Assembly: GCF_009712425.2 (NCBI RefSeq)
Contig: NZ_VCJR02000006.1
Span: 1-64,000, forward strand
Reading direction: 5' to 3'
Length of the DNA stretch: 64,000 bases
Source: Aquisalinus luteolus
Lineage (GTDB): Bacteria > Pseudomonadota > Alphaproteobacteria > Caulobacterales > Parvularculaceae
Shown here piece by piece: positions 1-7,973 of the stretch. Under the pieces are notes generated by a model, which made no database searches, was not told where the DNA came from, and worked only from the letters and a program-made list of their open reading frames with translations. The stretch's first letter is position 1, and each line of letters opens with the position of its first letter. The position numbers and the translations under genes were made by a program.

Positions 1-150
1 GAGACCGCAGCCGATGCCTTTGCCAAGCTGAGTGTCGTACAGGATGGTTCGGACACAGTCGTGTCCATCACCGGCGATACCTACAACTCGATCACCCTGA
101 TCGGCGTCGATACATCGGACATCGATGTGAGCGATTTTAACTTCGGATAG
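1..150 (+). CDS. C-terminus of an RTX-like type I secretion substrate (partial)
   Basis: Only the last 49 codons lie in the window, in frame 1 and ending with TAG. The visible tail is rich in Asp, Ser, Thr and Val, has no cysteine, and ends in a hydrophobic DVSDFNFG. Uncleaved C-terminal secretion signals of RTX proteins, adhesins and S-layer proteins exported by type I (ABC/MFP/TolC) systems often look like this. The preceding segment alternates hydrophobic residues with the turn-like TGDTYNS, which suits a beta-roll. The body of the protein is missing, so it could be an adhesin, a hydrolase or an S-layer protein. It abuts a polysaccharide-export locus. The family call is from pattern only. 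Confidence 0.55.
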   Translation, partial: ETAADAFAKLSVVQDGSDTVVSITGDTYNSITLIGVDTSDIDVSDFNFG

Positions 151-161
151 GGGGTAAACAG

Positions 162-191
162 GCTGAGGCTTGCCTGTCTGGCAGCCTCAGC
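162..191. terminator. Long hairpin between convergent genes
   Basis: The arms GCTGAGGCT (162-170) and AGCCTCAGC (183-191) pair perfectly. The stem continues through GCC/GGC with one bulged T and closes on a five-base loop. It lies 12 bases after the stop of the secreted-protein gene. No T-tract follows on either strand, so if it terminates transcription it is not a classical intrinsic terminator. The stop codon of the opposite-strand oxygenase gene (187-189) is inside the right arm. Confidence 0.5.
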
Positions 192-1341
192 GGCCCTGAT
201 ATTTCCCGACACCCTCACCTAGGAATGAATTATTCTGCTCACGGATCTTTGCGGCAGCATCATCGTAAAGAAATGGCAGGAAGGCATAGCGTTTGCCCCG
301 GGTTACGGGACGAACGCAGTGCAGTAATGAACATGAGAACACGACCGCCCCGCCGGCGGGCATCTTGAATCCGCGCTGACCGTATTCAGGAAAAACAACT
401 TCGCCGCCCTCGAAGTCATCATTCAGGTTGACCGAAACGGCGAAACGGCGATGAGCCGTTCCCTTGGTCGTATTGTCCCTGTGCGGACGGAAATGACCTT
501 GCTCCTCGGCGGAGTAACACGACACTATGTAGCGTTCCATTCGCTGGACATTGAACTGGTGGATTTTCGCAATCTCGGGAACGACCCGCCGCCGGAAAAG
601 GCTTTGTGAGTGACGGATTATCTCGTTCTCCTGAATGAGATAGTCGCGCCGGCGCTTGTGGCTGTGATCATGCATTGTCACCGTCTTGCCGTCTCGTTCG
701 CGCATGAAGCCGGACTCGGTGCCACCGTTCTTTTCGTATAGACCTATCAACTCATTGCAAAATGCCCTGTCGAAAACATTCGGCAGGACAATGACAGGCG
801 CCTGCAATGGTGTCCCGGCAAATTCTGCAGCAGGCGGCAACCCATCCAGATAGGTTACAAGATCGGATATATCGCTCCGGTCCTGTCGAAACGGGATCAC
901 GTTCATAATCCTCAGGGTCGGGTCGAGTACGAACCAGCGTCGCCGCGCAGGCAGGTTCGTGATGTTGGTGCCGGTGGTTTCCTGCGCAGGCAGGACGCCA
1001 TAGGACCGCGAGACACTGCCATCATAATCCAGCACAAACCGATAGCCGGGATAAAACTCGGCTATACGCTTCTGGCCCTCGTCATCCGGGTCTGTCGAAA
1101 CGCCGAAAAATATCGCTTTCGTCTCGTCGAACAGATCCTTGCGATCCATGACCGCCTTGATCGCGGACCTGGAATGTTCGTCAGCGGCGCTTGAAAAAAA
1201 GGACAGAACGATATATCGGCCACCAGCCGTGTGAAAGGCGAACCGGTCATTGGCAAAGGTGCGTTGATAAAACCAGGGCGCAGGATCGCCAGCATCCAGT
1301 CTCACATACCTGGCCGTGTCTTGTTTGATGTCTTTCGTCAT
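187..1341 (-). CDS. 2OG-Fe(II) oxygenase with N-terminal peroxiredoxin-like domain
   Basis: This is a 384-residue two-domain protein. Residues about 15-165 follow a thioredoxin/AhpC-TSA-like pattern (GDPAPWF near the start, then a hydrophobic strand and SFFSSAADEHS). The position where peroxiredoxins carry the peroxidatic Cys has none, and there is no cysteine in the first 190 residues. Residues about 200-380 are a prolyl-4-hydroxylase-type oxygenase. His287 and Asp289 (HFRPHRD) and His341 (LLHC) would bind iron, and an Arg about ten residues further on would bind 2-oxoglutarate. The ATG at 1341 was preferred because the 21 upstream codons are low quality. It is divergent from the glycosyltransferase at 1547. 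The substrate is unknown; hydroxylation of a protein or peptide is possible. Confidence 0.8.
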   Translation of the reverse strand: MTKDIKQDTARYVRLDAGDPAPWFYQRTFANDRFAFHTAGGRYIVLSFFSSAADEHSRSAIKAVMDRKDLFDETKAIFFGVSTDPDDEGQKRIAEFYPGYRFVLDYDGSVSRSYGVLPAQETTGTNITNLPARRRWFVLDPTLRIMNVIPFRQDRSDISDLVTYLDGLPPAAEFAGTPLQAPVIVLPNVFDRAFCNELIGLYEKNGGTESGFMRERDGKTVTMHDHSHKRRRDYLIQENEIIRHSQSLFRRRVVPEIAKIHQFNVQRMERYIVSCYSAEEQGHFRPHRDNTTKGTAHRRFAVSVNLNDDFEGGEVVFPEYGQRGFKMPAGGAVVFSCSLLHCVRPVTRGKRYAFLPFLYDDAAAKIREQNNSFLGEGVGKYQGR

Positions 1342-1546
1342 TCGCTTTCGCCTGGCGCAGATTGGTACAGATACACCAAACTTTATCACTACAGAAACCG
1401 TCATCTAAGGCAAGGGAGCAGCAGTCCGGGCAGTACCGTCATGCGTGCGCCATTCTCATTTACACAAGCATTTCAGTTGGCTAGGGTCACGACACCCTGA
1501 CCATGCGGCGAGCTGCCCGAGCTGACTTAATAAAGAATATCAATAA

Positions 1547-2983
1547 ATGACATCTCAAGACATCGACGCAGTGATCGACAGCCATCGTAATGGTATCATG
1601 GTTGTGACCGACCGGTACCCGCCCAATTCGCATGGTGGCGCGGAACTTAGTCTGCACATTACATTATCGCGGTCTGAGTACCGCGAAAAATGCCTCGTGG
1701 TGACTTTCAACGATACGATCGATGCCCCGTCGACCTATGAGCTGGATGGTGTCAGCGTCATTGAATTCCCCGCGCCAACATTGTGGCCATACCACGCCCA
1801 ATCGATGAAGCGGTTTGCCGACAATCAGTCCGCCCGCAGGCCAATGCGTGCTGCAAGAAAGGCGCTATGGTTATTGGGCTATCTGTTTCAGGGGGAGGTT
1901 TGGCGCATCCCGTTGCGTTTGCGGATGATTCATCTGAACTACATGGTGGGTGTACAGGGGGGGGTGCCTGCGGACTTCGACCAGGTCGACCATTCACTGC
2001 GGCGTCGTTATCTTGCCGATGTAGTCAAACGGATGCAGCCTGCTACTATCCATGCAGATAATTACCGCTCGATCCTTGCTGTTGCGAGTTTGCGGCAAAA
2101 AGCCAATGCGCGGATGATTGGCCTTGTGCGGGACAATCGCTTTGCCTGCATGAACCACAATCAATCCATGATGATCAACGGGAAATTGTGCGGCGTGTGC
2201 AACTTCGAGTGCTATGAGCACAGAAAAAAGCATAGCGGCTTCATAAAATCACTTTTCGAGCGTACACGCAGACACCGGCAACACGCATTGCATCAAATGG
2301 ATACCGTGGTGGTTACCAGTAAATTCCTGCATGATCAGATTGCCGGGATTTTCAATAGTGCACGCATCGTCTACTTGCCAAATCCTGCCGACGATATGGA
2401 CAGTATTATCGCGAGTTATCGCGGTGTTGCGGAATTACCCGGGTTCAACATTCTGGTCGTCGGTATGCTGAACGAGAACAAGGGGCAGGCTGACCTCGTC
2501 AAGAAAATCGACGAGCTTGTTGCGCGGGTGCCTGATGCAAAGATTTATTTTGCCGGGCGTGGCGAGCGGATCGAGGCGCGGATTAACGAGATAGCAGCAG
2601 AAAAAGGGCTTGCTGATCGTGTTGAGGTGCTGGGCTACCTATCTCGGCAAGACCTGTATCGCTGGATGAGGCGGTGCCAGGTGGTGGCATTGCCAACCAT
2701 GTGGCCGGAGCCTTTCGGGCGGGTTCCACTGGAAGCCGGCATGGCATGCCGACCCGTTGTGGCGTTCAAGGTCGGTGGCCTGATTGAGACTATACGCCAC
2801 GAAAAAACGGGCTTGCTCGTGCCGCATAAGCAAATGAGCGATTTCATCGAAGCGCTTGGTACCCTTGCTGACGATCCGGGAAAAATGCGGCGAATGGGTT
2901 ATGCCGCTTTTGACCACATAGGCCAGAACTTTCAGGCTTCCGCGCGGGCGAAAGAATTGATCAAGGTCTGGAAATCACGATGA
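1547..2983 (+). CDS. Glycosyltransferase family 4
   Basis: This 478-residue protein has a GT-B layout. The N-terminal Rossmann half opens with MVVTDRYPPNSHGGAE, the glycine-rich acceptor-side loop typical of GT4. The C-terminal half has strand motifs (NILVVGMLNENKG), LPTMWPEPFGRVPLEAGMA with the E-x7-E nucleotide-sugar motif, and GLLVPHKQ. A Cys-rich stretch in the middle (residues about 200-225) is unusual and could be a metal or disulfide site. No signal peptide or membrane segment is visible, so it is cytoplasmic. Donor and acceptor cannot be read from the sequence. It converges on the next gene with a 9-base overlap (2975-2983). Confidence 0.85.
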   Translation: MTSQDIDAVIDSHRNGIMVVTDRYPPNSHGGAELSLHITLSRSEYREKCLVVTFNDTIDAPSTYELDGVSVIEFPAPTLWPYHAQSMKRFADNQSARRPMRAARKALWLLGYLFQGEVWRIPLRLRMIHLNYMVGVQGGVPADFDQVDHSLRRRYLADVVKRMQPATIHADNYRSILAVASLRQKANARMIGLVRDNRFACMNHNQSMMINGKLCGVCNFECYEHRKKHSGFIKSLFERTRRHRQHALHQMDTVVVTSKFLHDQIAGIFNSARIVYLPNPADDMDSIIASYRGVAELPGFNILVVGMLNENKGQADLVKKIDELVARVPDAKIYFAGRGERIEARINEIAAEKGLADRVEVLGYLSRQDLYRWMRRCQVVALPTMWPEPFGRVPLEAGMACRPVVAFKVGGLIETIRHEKTGLLVPHKQMSDFIEALGTLADDPGKMRRMGYAAFDHIGQNFQASARAKELIKVWKSR

Positions 2984-4252
2984 CGGCTGATCTGTGCCTG
3001 TCTCGTCGCTGGCTGGGGTAAAGCCCATCCAGCGCTCCAGCATGACCTGCGCGATAGTTTCCCAGTTGAAGCGCGATTTTAGTTGAGACCTCGCGCCCTG
3101 AAGGATGCTGGTCGCGTCCTGTGTGCCGAGAATGCCTGAAAGGCGTGCCGCCGCTTGCGCTGGCGGGAGGGAAGGGTCGACCAGGATACCTGTCTCGGCA
3201 TCGCGCACAACATCGCCCATACCGCCGGTGCCGGAGGAAACGGGAATACACCCTGCCGCCGCTGCTTCAAGCAGGACAATTCCGAAGCCTTCTACCTGGC
3301 CGAACGTATCGTTGGGTTCGGACAACAGCGCTAGAAAGTCGCTCGCCACCAAGGTTTGCCACTTCTCGGCCTCGCTGACATAGCCTTTGAGGAAGACACG
3401 ATCCTCAAGGCCTAGCTCCGTAACCTGCGCCTGCAGGGCGGTACGGCAGGGGCCGTCGCCCAGAATTATAGCCTGCAGGTTTGGGTCGGCATGGCAAATA
3501 TCTATCAGTCTGTTGACTTTCTTGTTGTCGACCAGGCGACCGACATAGGTAATGGTGGGGCGATCGGGATAGCCAAGTTTTTCGCGCATGTGGGCGGGGT
3601 TTCGGCTGCCTTCAAAATCTTCGGGAAGGTGGCTGATATGGTCCGTATCCAGACCGCAGCCGGAAACATGGACCTGCTTTCCCGTTCCAAAACGGTCCAG
3701 TACCGCTGCAGTATGGGTGGAGTTGGCGATCAGTTCATCTGCCTCGCTCACGACATAAAAGGCGCGATGATCAAGGCGATGAACCATCCGGTTATCGACA
3801 ATTTCTCTCAGGTCTGAGGGTATGCCATCGACCATCTGGCTGCGGATTTCGAAGCCGTGAAAAAGCGCAGATACAGGGATATTCATTTCATGGGCGATGT
3901 CGATCGCCATGACGCCGTAATGAAACGGATGCGCCAGCAACACACGGTCTATGTTATAATGCGTGTACAGCTCTTTCAATTCCCGCCCGATACGCTGGTC
4001 TTCTGCCTCAAATTCCTCACGATCCTTCGGCTTTAGGACAGAAAAATAGTCATCCTGAAGATGATAGAGCCTTTTGAAATCAGATGGTACAAATGTGCCA
4101 CGCGGCCCCAGGAATACGACGTTATGACCTGCCGCCGCATAGGCATTAGCCAGGTGGTGTGCCATCGCAGAGACGCCGCCTACTTTTGGCATGGCGTCGA
4201 CACTGATAACGGCGATATTGAGCTGCCGTTTTACCTCAGCCATTACTGTCAT
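2975..4252 (-). CDS. Glycosyltransferase family 4
   Basis: This is a 425-residue GT-B glycosyltransferase. The N-terminus has the acceptor loop MPKVGGVSAMAHHLA. The C-terminal half has TITYVGRLVDNKKVNRL and a region EPNDTFGQVEGFGIVLLEAAAAG that carries the retaining E-x7-E signature, followed by GTGGMGDVV. The gene overlaps the end of the ABC ATPase gene, so translation is probably coupled. A second in-frame ATG at 4243 (MAEVKRQ) is an equally plausible start and has GGA 8 bases upstream. It is the last gene of a leftward run with the ABC exporter, so it probably acts on the exported glycan. Confidence 0.85.
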   Translation of the reverse strand: MTVMAEVKRQLNIAVISVDAMPKVGGVSAMAHHLANAYAAAGHNVVFLGPRGTFVPSDFKRLYHLQDDYFSVLKPKDREEFEAEDQRIGRELKELYTHYNIDRVLLAHPFHYGVMAIDIAHEMNIPVSALFHGFEIRSQMVDGIPSDLREIVDNRMVHRLDHRAFYVVSEADELIANSTHTAAVLDRFGTGKQVHVSGCGLDTDHISHLPEDFEGSRNPAHMREKLGYPDRPTITYVGRLVDNKKVNRLIDICHADPNLQAIILGDGPCRTALQAQVTELGLEDRVFLKGYVSEAEKWQTLVASDFLALLSEPNDTFGQVEGFGIVLLEAAAAGCIPVSSGTGGMGDVVRDAETGILVDPSLPPAQAAARLSGILGTQDATSILQGARSQLKSRFNWETIAQVMLERWMGFTPASDETGTDQPSS

Positions 4253-4964
4253 CCAGCATTTGGTCGGGTTGTGGCACTTCGCTGGATACTTTCATCGAAG
4301 CTTTATACTGGGCCCATACTTCTTCAACATTACCCAGGGCTTTCATTCGCCCACGGTCAATCCATAGCCCGAGATTGCAGTTTTCCATGGACAGGCGCTC
4401 GTTATGGGTGGCGAGAACCAGTATGCCGGAGCTGCTGGACATCTCGGTCATGCGTTCTGCACTTTTTGCCCGGAACTCAGCATCGCCTACGCCAAGCCAC
4501 TCATCCATGAGGAGTATGTCGGGCCTGAAGGCTGTGGCTGCGGAGAAGGTTACCCTCATCGCCATACCCTGCGAATAGGTTTCCATGGGGCGCTCTATAT
4601 AGCGGCCAATATCCGCATAGGCCTCCATCTCGGGCAGTTTCGCCTTCACCTCTTCGTACTTCTCACCCTGCATGAGTGTACGAATGATCATGTTCGTCCG
4701 GCCGCTTGATTCACGCCGATGACCAACACTGAGATTGAAGAGGGCGCTGACCTTGCCGTCGACTTTGATGTCACCTGTTGTGGGCAGATAGACGCCTGAG
4801 AGCAGTCTCAGCAGTGTCGACTTGCCGGCGCCATTGCGTCCGATCAGGGCGAGGCGGTCTCCCTGATTGAGGGTGAAGCTGAGTTCCCGCAGGATATACT
4901 CGTCCTTGCCAAACAGGCTGTTCGACAGGGCAAGGCTTACGTTATCGAGTTCAATTTTCGCCAT
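4236..4964 (-). CDS. Polysaccharide ABC exporter, ATP-binding subunit (Wzt/KpsT/TagH type)
   Basis: This 242-residue ATPase has Walker A GRNGAGKST, a signature region YSQGMAMRVTFSAA, Walker B ILLMDEWLGVGD, and a switch His in LATHNERL. The GxGD after Walker B and the YSQGM form of the signature are typical of the subfamily that exports O-antigen, capsule or teichoic acid. It lacks the C-terminal carbohydrate-binding extension of Wzt proteins that recognise a capped O-antigen; it ends soon after the ABC domain. The permease gene lies 3 bases upstream, and a GT4 gene overlaps its 3' end. It would energise flipping of an undecaprenyl-linked or lipid-linked glycan across the inner membrane. Confidence 0.92.
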   Translation of the reverse strand: MAKIELDNVSLALSNSLFGKDEYILRELSFTLNQGDRLALIGRNGAGKSTLLRLLSGVYLPTTGDIKVDGKVSALFNLSVGHRRESSGRTNMIIRTLMQGEKYEEVKAKLPEMEAYADIGRYIERPMETYSQGMAMRVTFSAATAFRPDILLMDEWLGVGDAEFRAKSAERMTEMSSSSGILVLATHNERLSMENCNLGLWIDRGRMKALGNVEEVWAQYKASMKVSSEVPQPDQMLDDSNG

Positions 4965-4967
4965 TGC

Positions 4968-5771
4968 TTATAATCTCGCTGCAAGTCTTCTGTATTCCAG
5001 ACTGTATAGCCCGAGAGAGCTGATGATCGAAATGGCAAGCAGTCCAAGATACACGTACCAGTTCACCGCAGTTGGCATGCTGCCAAGCAATGGTTCCCTG
5101 ATGATGGCCAGCAAATGGGTGAACGGATTGTATTGGGCAAAAGCTCGTGCCCCGGCACTGACGGCACTCGGTATCCACAGGATGGGTGTCAGGAAGAACA
5201 TAATCCGCATGAATACATTGACCAGTTGAACCACATCCCTGATCCGGACCGACAAAACGGCCAGAAAAAGCTGTACCCAGAACATCAGGAAAATGAGAAG
5301 CAGAAAGGACAGGAACGAGACGGCGACATAGGGCAATGGAACCGGGCGGACGGTGTAGACGATGATGAGAGCTACGATCAGCGTGACCAGGTAGGAGACG
5401 ATATTGCGCAGCATGCCCTGATAGAGGAACAGGGAATAGGGTGCCGGAATCCCCAGTATCCAGGACTTCGCAGCGAGGAAAGTCGTGCAGCCCTCGCTGA
5501 AGACCTGCACGATGAACATCCACACAAGAAAACCGGCACAGAGATAAACCGAGTAATATTGCAGGTCTCGGCTCATCGCGAAGGAGAATATGAAAATCTT
5601 GACCCCGACAAAAGCGGCGAAGGAAATCGCAACCCAGAGAGGGCCAATTAGGGTGCGGTGATACCGTACCCGGTAATCTTCGATAGCCAGCAGTGCCCAT
5701 GTGCGCCATGCTCGCATGCCGGCGGCAAGGTCGGTGAAACCGTTCAGGTCACGCGGCGCGGTGCTGGTCAT
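4968..5771 (-). CDS. Polysaccharide ABC exporter, permease subunit (Wzm/KpsM type)
   Basis: This 267-residue ABC-2 type integral membrane protein has about six transmembrane helices. The N-terminal cytoplasmic stretch contains DYRVRYHRTLIGPLWVAIS, the conserved YRRTxLGPLW-like entry motif of O-antigen and capsule exporters. Near the C-terminus, YNPFTHLLAIIREPLLG is the family's re-entrant or amphipathic segment. It is encoded immediately upstream of its ATPase (3-base gap) and is the first gene of the leftward exporter run. Inner membrane location is certain. The transported polymer is inferred from neighbours only. Confidence 0.92.
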   Translation of the reverse strand: MTSTAPRDLNGFTDLAAGMRAWRTWALLAIEDYRVRYHRTLIGPLWVAISFAAFVGVKIFIFSFAMSRDLQYYSVYLCAGFLVWMFIVQVFSEGCTTFLAAKSWILGIPAPYSLFLYQGMLRNIVSYLVTLIVALIIVYTVRPVPLPYVAVSFLSFLLLIFLMFWVQLFLAVLSVRIRDVVQLVNVFMRIMFFLTPILWIPSAVSAGARAFAQYNPFTHLLAIIREPLLGSMPTAVNWYVYLGLLAISIISSLGLYSLEYRRLAARL

Positions 5772-5865
5772 CTATCATGGTCTCCTGCTGTGACGATACT
5801 GGTCCTGCCAGACAATGGCACCCAAGTCAGCATCCTTATCGTGTTCCGTGGAAATATAACACCGT

Positions 5866-6948
5866 CTACTCTGCCGCAACACGGTCGTGTTCGGCGAGGT
5901 AGTTACGGATAAGGGTATGCTGGGGAAGGTTTTCCTGCATGAGGTCGAGTGCCTGTTCGTGCTCGCTCATCGCGCCGGCCAGTTTGGCGTAACGCGCATA
6001 GCCGATGAGATATTCGTGTGCTTTCGGACAGATGGCAGCTGCCATCCTGGCGGCATTGAGGGCATGATCCTTGCGCCCCATGATCCGGAAGCCATGCGCC
6101 GACTCCAGGTGCCAGCCAGCGTTGTCCCAGTCATCATGGCTGGACAGGAGCGTGCCGAGGCTCTGTCTGTCCTGGCGGGAGCAGGCAAGCGCCAGTGAGT
6201 AGAAATCCCTGTAGCATTGTCTGTCAGCGGCGGTGACAGGCAAGGCAAGGCCGCTGCTGACCATGCTGTCCATGGCTTCGAATGGCTTGGTCAGGAGGTG
6301 ATGATATTGCCGGCGGGCGGTGAAGAACTCGGTCACGCCATGGTGATAGGGGCAGACGAGAATTTCGCCGAACCTGCCATCATAGGTGCGCTCATCCGCC
6401 AGAAACAGGGAATCGACGGCATCGTAGGCGCCGAAGACCGTAACACCCTGACCGGTATAGTCCCGTTGTTCCAGCAGGTCGTACAATGATTTAAAGTTGC
6501 GATCCGTCCGCACATTATTGCGCACGCTGCGGCTGTGTGGATGGTCCAGCTCAAGTTCCGGGCTGGTAGCGATGAACGTGCCCTCGCCGAGCCAGCCCCG
6601 GGCGGCCAAGCAAGCATATGCTCCCATCGAGTGACCCACCAGCTTGATTTCGCTGGCGCTAGTTTCGGAGACGAGATCGGACAGCCAGCTGAGGACACCG
6701 GTCAGGTCACTGGCGATACCCGGAACCCCTTCCTGATACCAGCTATTGCCAGGACAGTTCAGGAATACCTTGTTCCCACCCAGATGGCGCGCGACGTTAC
6801 TCTGCGCTGCCTTTCCCGCGGGGACATCCACATGGGCAAAGAATATCCAGAGCGTATTGGCGATGCATTGAACGCCAGCATATTCACCCTGGAAACTTTC
6901 CCTGTTTTGCAGCGCGTTTCTTACTGCCCAATCGCTTGCTTCACTCAT
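5866..6948 (-). CDS. Alpha/beta hydrolase-fold protein with helical C-terminal half
   Basis: This is a 360-residue protein. Residues about 25-220 look like an alpha/beta hydrolase: KLVGHSMGAYA is the nucleophile elbow (GHSMG), an Asp in FGAYDAVDSL could be the acid, and CPYHHGVTEF offers the catalytic His. The C-terminal 130 residues are Ala-rich and helical, and could be TPR-like (DWDNAGWHLESAHGFRIMGR, then KAHEYLIGYARYAKLAG). There is no signal peptide, so it acts in the cytoplasm. It lies between the exporter genes and the WcbI-like gene on the same strand. An esterase or thioesterase acting on acylated glycan or acyl-ACP is a reasonable inference but unproven. Confidence 0.65.
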   Translation of the reverse strand: MSEASDWAVRNALQNRESFQGEYAGVQCIANTLWIFFAHVDVPAGKAAQSNVARHLGGNKVFLNCPGNSWYQEGVPGIASDLTGVLSWLSDLVSETSASEIKLVGHSMGAYACLAARGWLGEGTFIATSPELELDHPHSRSVRNNVRTDRNFKSLYDLLEQRDYTGQGVTVFGAYDAVDSLFLADERTYDGRFGEILVCPYHHGVTEFFTARRQYHHLLTKPFEAMDSMVSSGLALPVTAADRQCYRDFYSLALACSRQDRQSLGTLLSSHDDWDNAGWHLESAHGFRIMGRKDHALNAARMAAAICPKAHEYLIGYARYAKLAGAMSEHEQALDLMQENLPQHTLIRNYLAEHDRVAAE

Positions 6949-7008
6949 ATTTCAATCCGTAACCGCGCATTCGGACCGCAATAAAGGCATCCTACGGGGA
7001 AGGAAAGG

Positions 7009-7848
7009 CTATTCCCAGTTGATATATCGCCTGAGATACTCGTCCGCGGTAATCTTTTCAGTCTTCCTGAAAAGATAGGTATCGTCCTTGTCCCACCACT
7101 CCAGGCCCAGCTTATCTGCAACGATCGGCTGTATCGGTACCTGGTCACCTGACAGATATTCGTTGTTTCCCAGTTTTTTCAGAAACTCGTCATAGTAAGG
7201 CGCATAAACGCTTTCGTCCTTGAACGTATCCATAAGTAGACGTTTAGCCATCTGGCGAAAGACGTGCCGAGTCGGATGATTTGGAGACCAGAACAAACGA
7301 ACCTTTGGAACATAATTTACAATCCATTTGCCGATATGGACATCGCAATGACGCTCTCGCGCGACATAGCGCTGAAGCTCCATTTTCTGCATACGGTCAA
7401 ATGACCCGACAACTTTTTCCAGTTCTTCCTGGTAGGAGTCGAGAATTTCTTCCCTGGTGCAGCCCTTATTCATGAGCTTAACGACAATGCGGTCACCGTA
7501 GGGGTACCGGCCATACGGAAAGTCAGGCGGTTCCTTCTTGTTGCGAGGATCAAGCGCATAGGTAGGCCACATCATTGAGGTGTCCGCGCTCGGGAAAACG
7601 AGCTTGCGGCTTGTGTCAGGGAAGGCCGACAGAAACTCATCCGTTATGTTCTGGGTGTATTGAGCCCAGACAATCTCGCAACGCTCGATCTGATCATCGG
7701 TCAGTTCAGTGTTCCGCGTAGGGTGGTTGAAGCTGTACTTGAAATGAATATCATACTTGTCAGTCAATGACGGCGTGTCAACGAACTGCTCGAAAATGAT
7801 TCTAGCCTGGCAATTGCCGAAGATAATCAGTGTAGGTTTCTTACTCAT
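7009..7848 (-). CDS. WcbI-like polysaccharide biosynthesis protein (putative acyltransferase)
   Basis: This 279-residue protein begins with TLIIFGNCQARIIFE. The GNCQ motif after a short beta strand is the hallmark of the WcbI family, named after a Burkholderia capsule gene whose product binds coenzyme A and is thought to acylate capsule sugar. A conserved His/Asn-rich segment follows (KYSFNHPTRN). The C-terminal part is helical (LFRKTEKITADEYL). It is cytoplasmic, with no signal peptide. It is the first gene of the leftward run and is divergent from the acyl-AMP ligase/ACP pair, which makes acyl transfer to the glycan a coherent role. Confidence 0.7.
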   Translation of the reverse strand: MSKKPTLIIFGNCQARIIFEQFVDTPSLTDKYDIHFKYSFNHPTRNTELTDDQIERCEIVWAQYTQNITDEFLSAFPDTSRKLVFPSADTSMMWPTYALDPRNKKEPPDFPYGRYPYGDRIVVKLMNKGCTREEILDSYQEELEKVVGSFDRMQKMELQRYVARERHCDVHIGKWIVNYVPKVRLFWSPNHPTRHVFRQMAKRLLMDTFKDESVYAPYYDEFLKKLGNNEYLSGDQVPIQPIVADKLGLEWWDKDDTYLFRKTEKITADEYLRRYINWE

Positions 7849-7973
7849 AACTTTTCTGTCTGAATCCGTCGGGGGAGAGCGGAGGGCGGGGATCAGCGAG
7901 CCAATTTAAGATTGTCCCGAAGAGCTTAATTCACTAACAACAACCTGTCGTACTTAGTCCAGAGATTCATGCC
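7849..7973. promoter_or_regulatory. Divergent promoter region, WcbI-like versus acyl-AMP ligase
   Basis: These 125 bases separate two divergent start codons and must hold the start signals of both runs. The middle is A/T-richer than its flanks (from about 7905 to 7945). I could not pick convincing -35/-10 boxes or an operator. Confidence 0.4.

Noticed and set aside
2975-2983. Possible frameshift at the overlap of two convergent glycosyltransferases
   Set aside because: Both genes are complete; the 9-base overlap is an ordinary tail-to-tail overlap.
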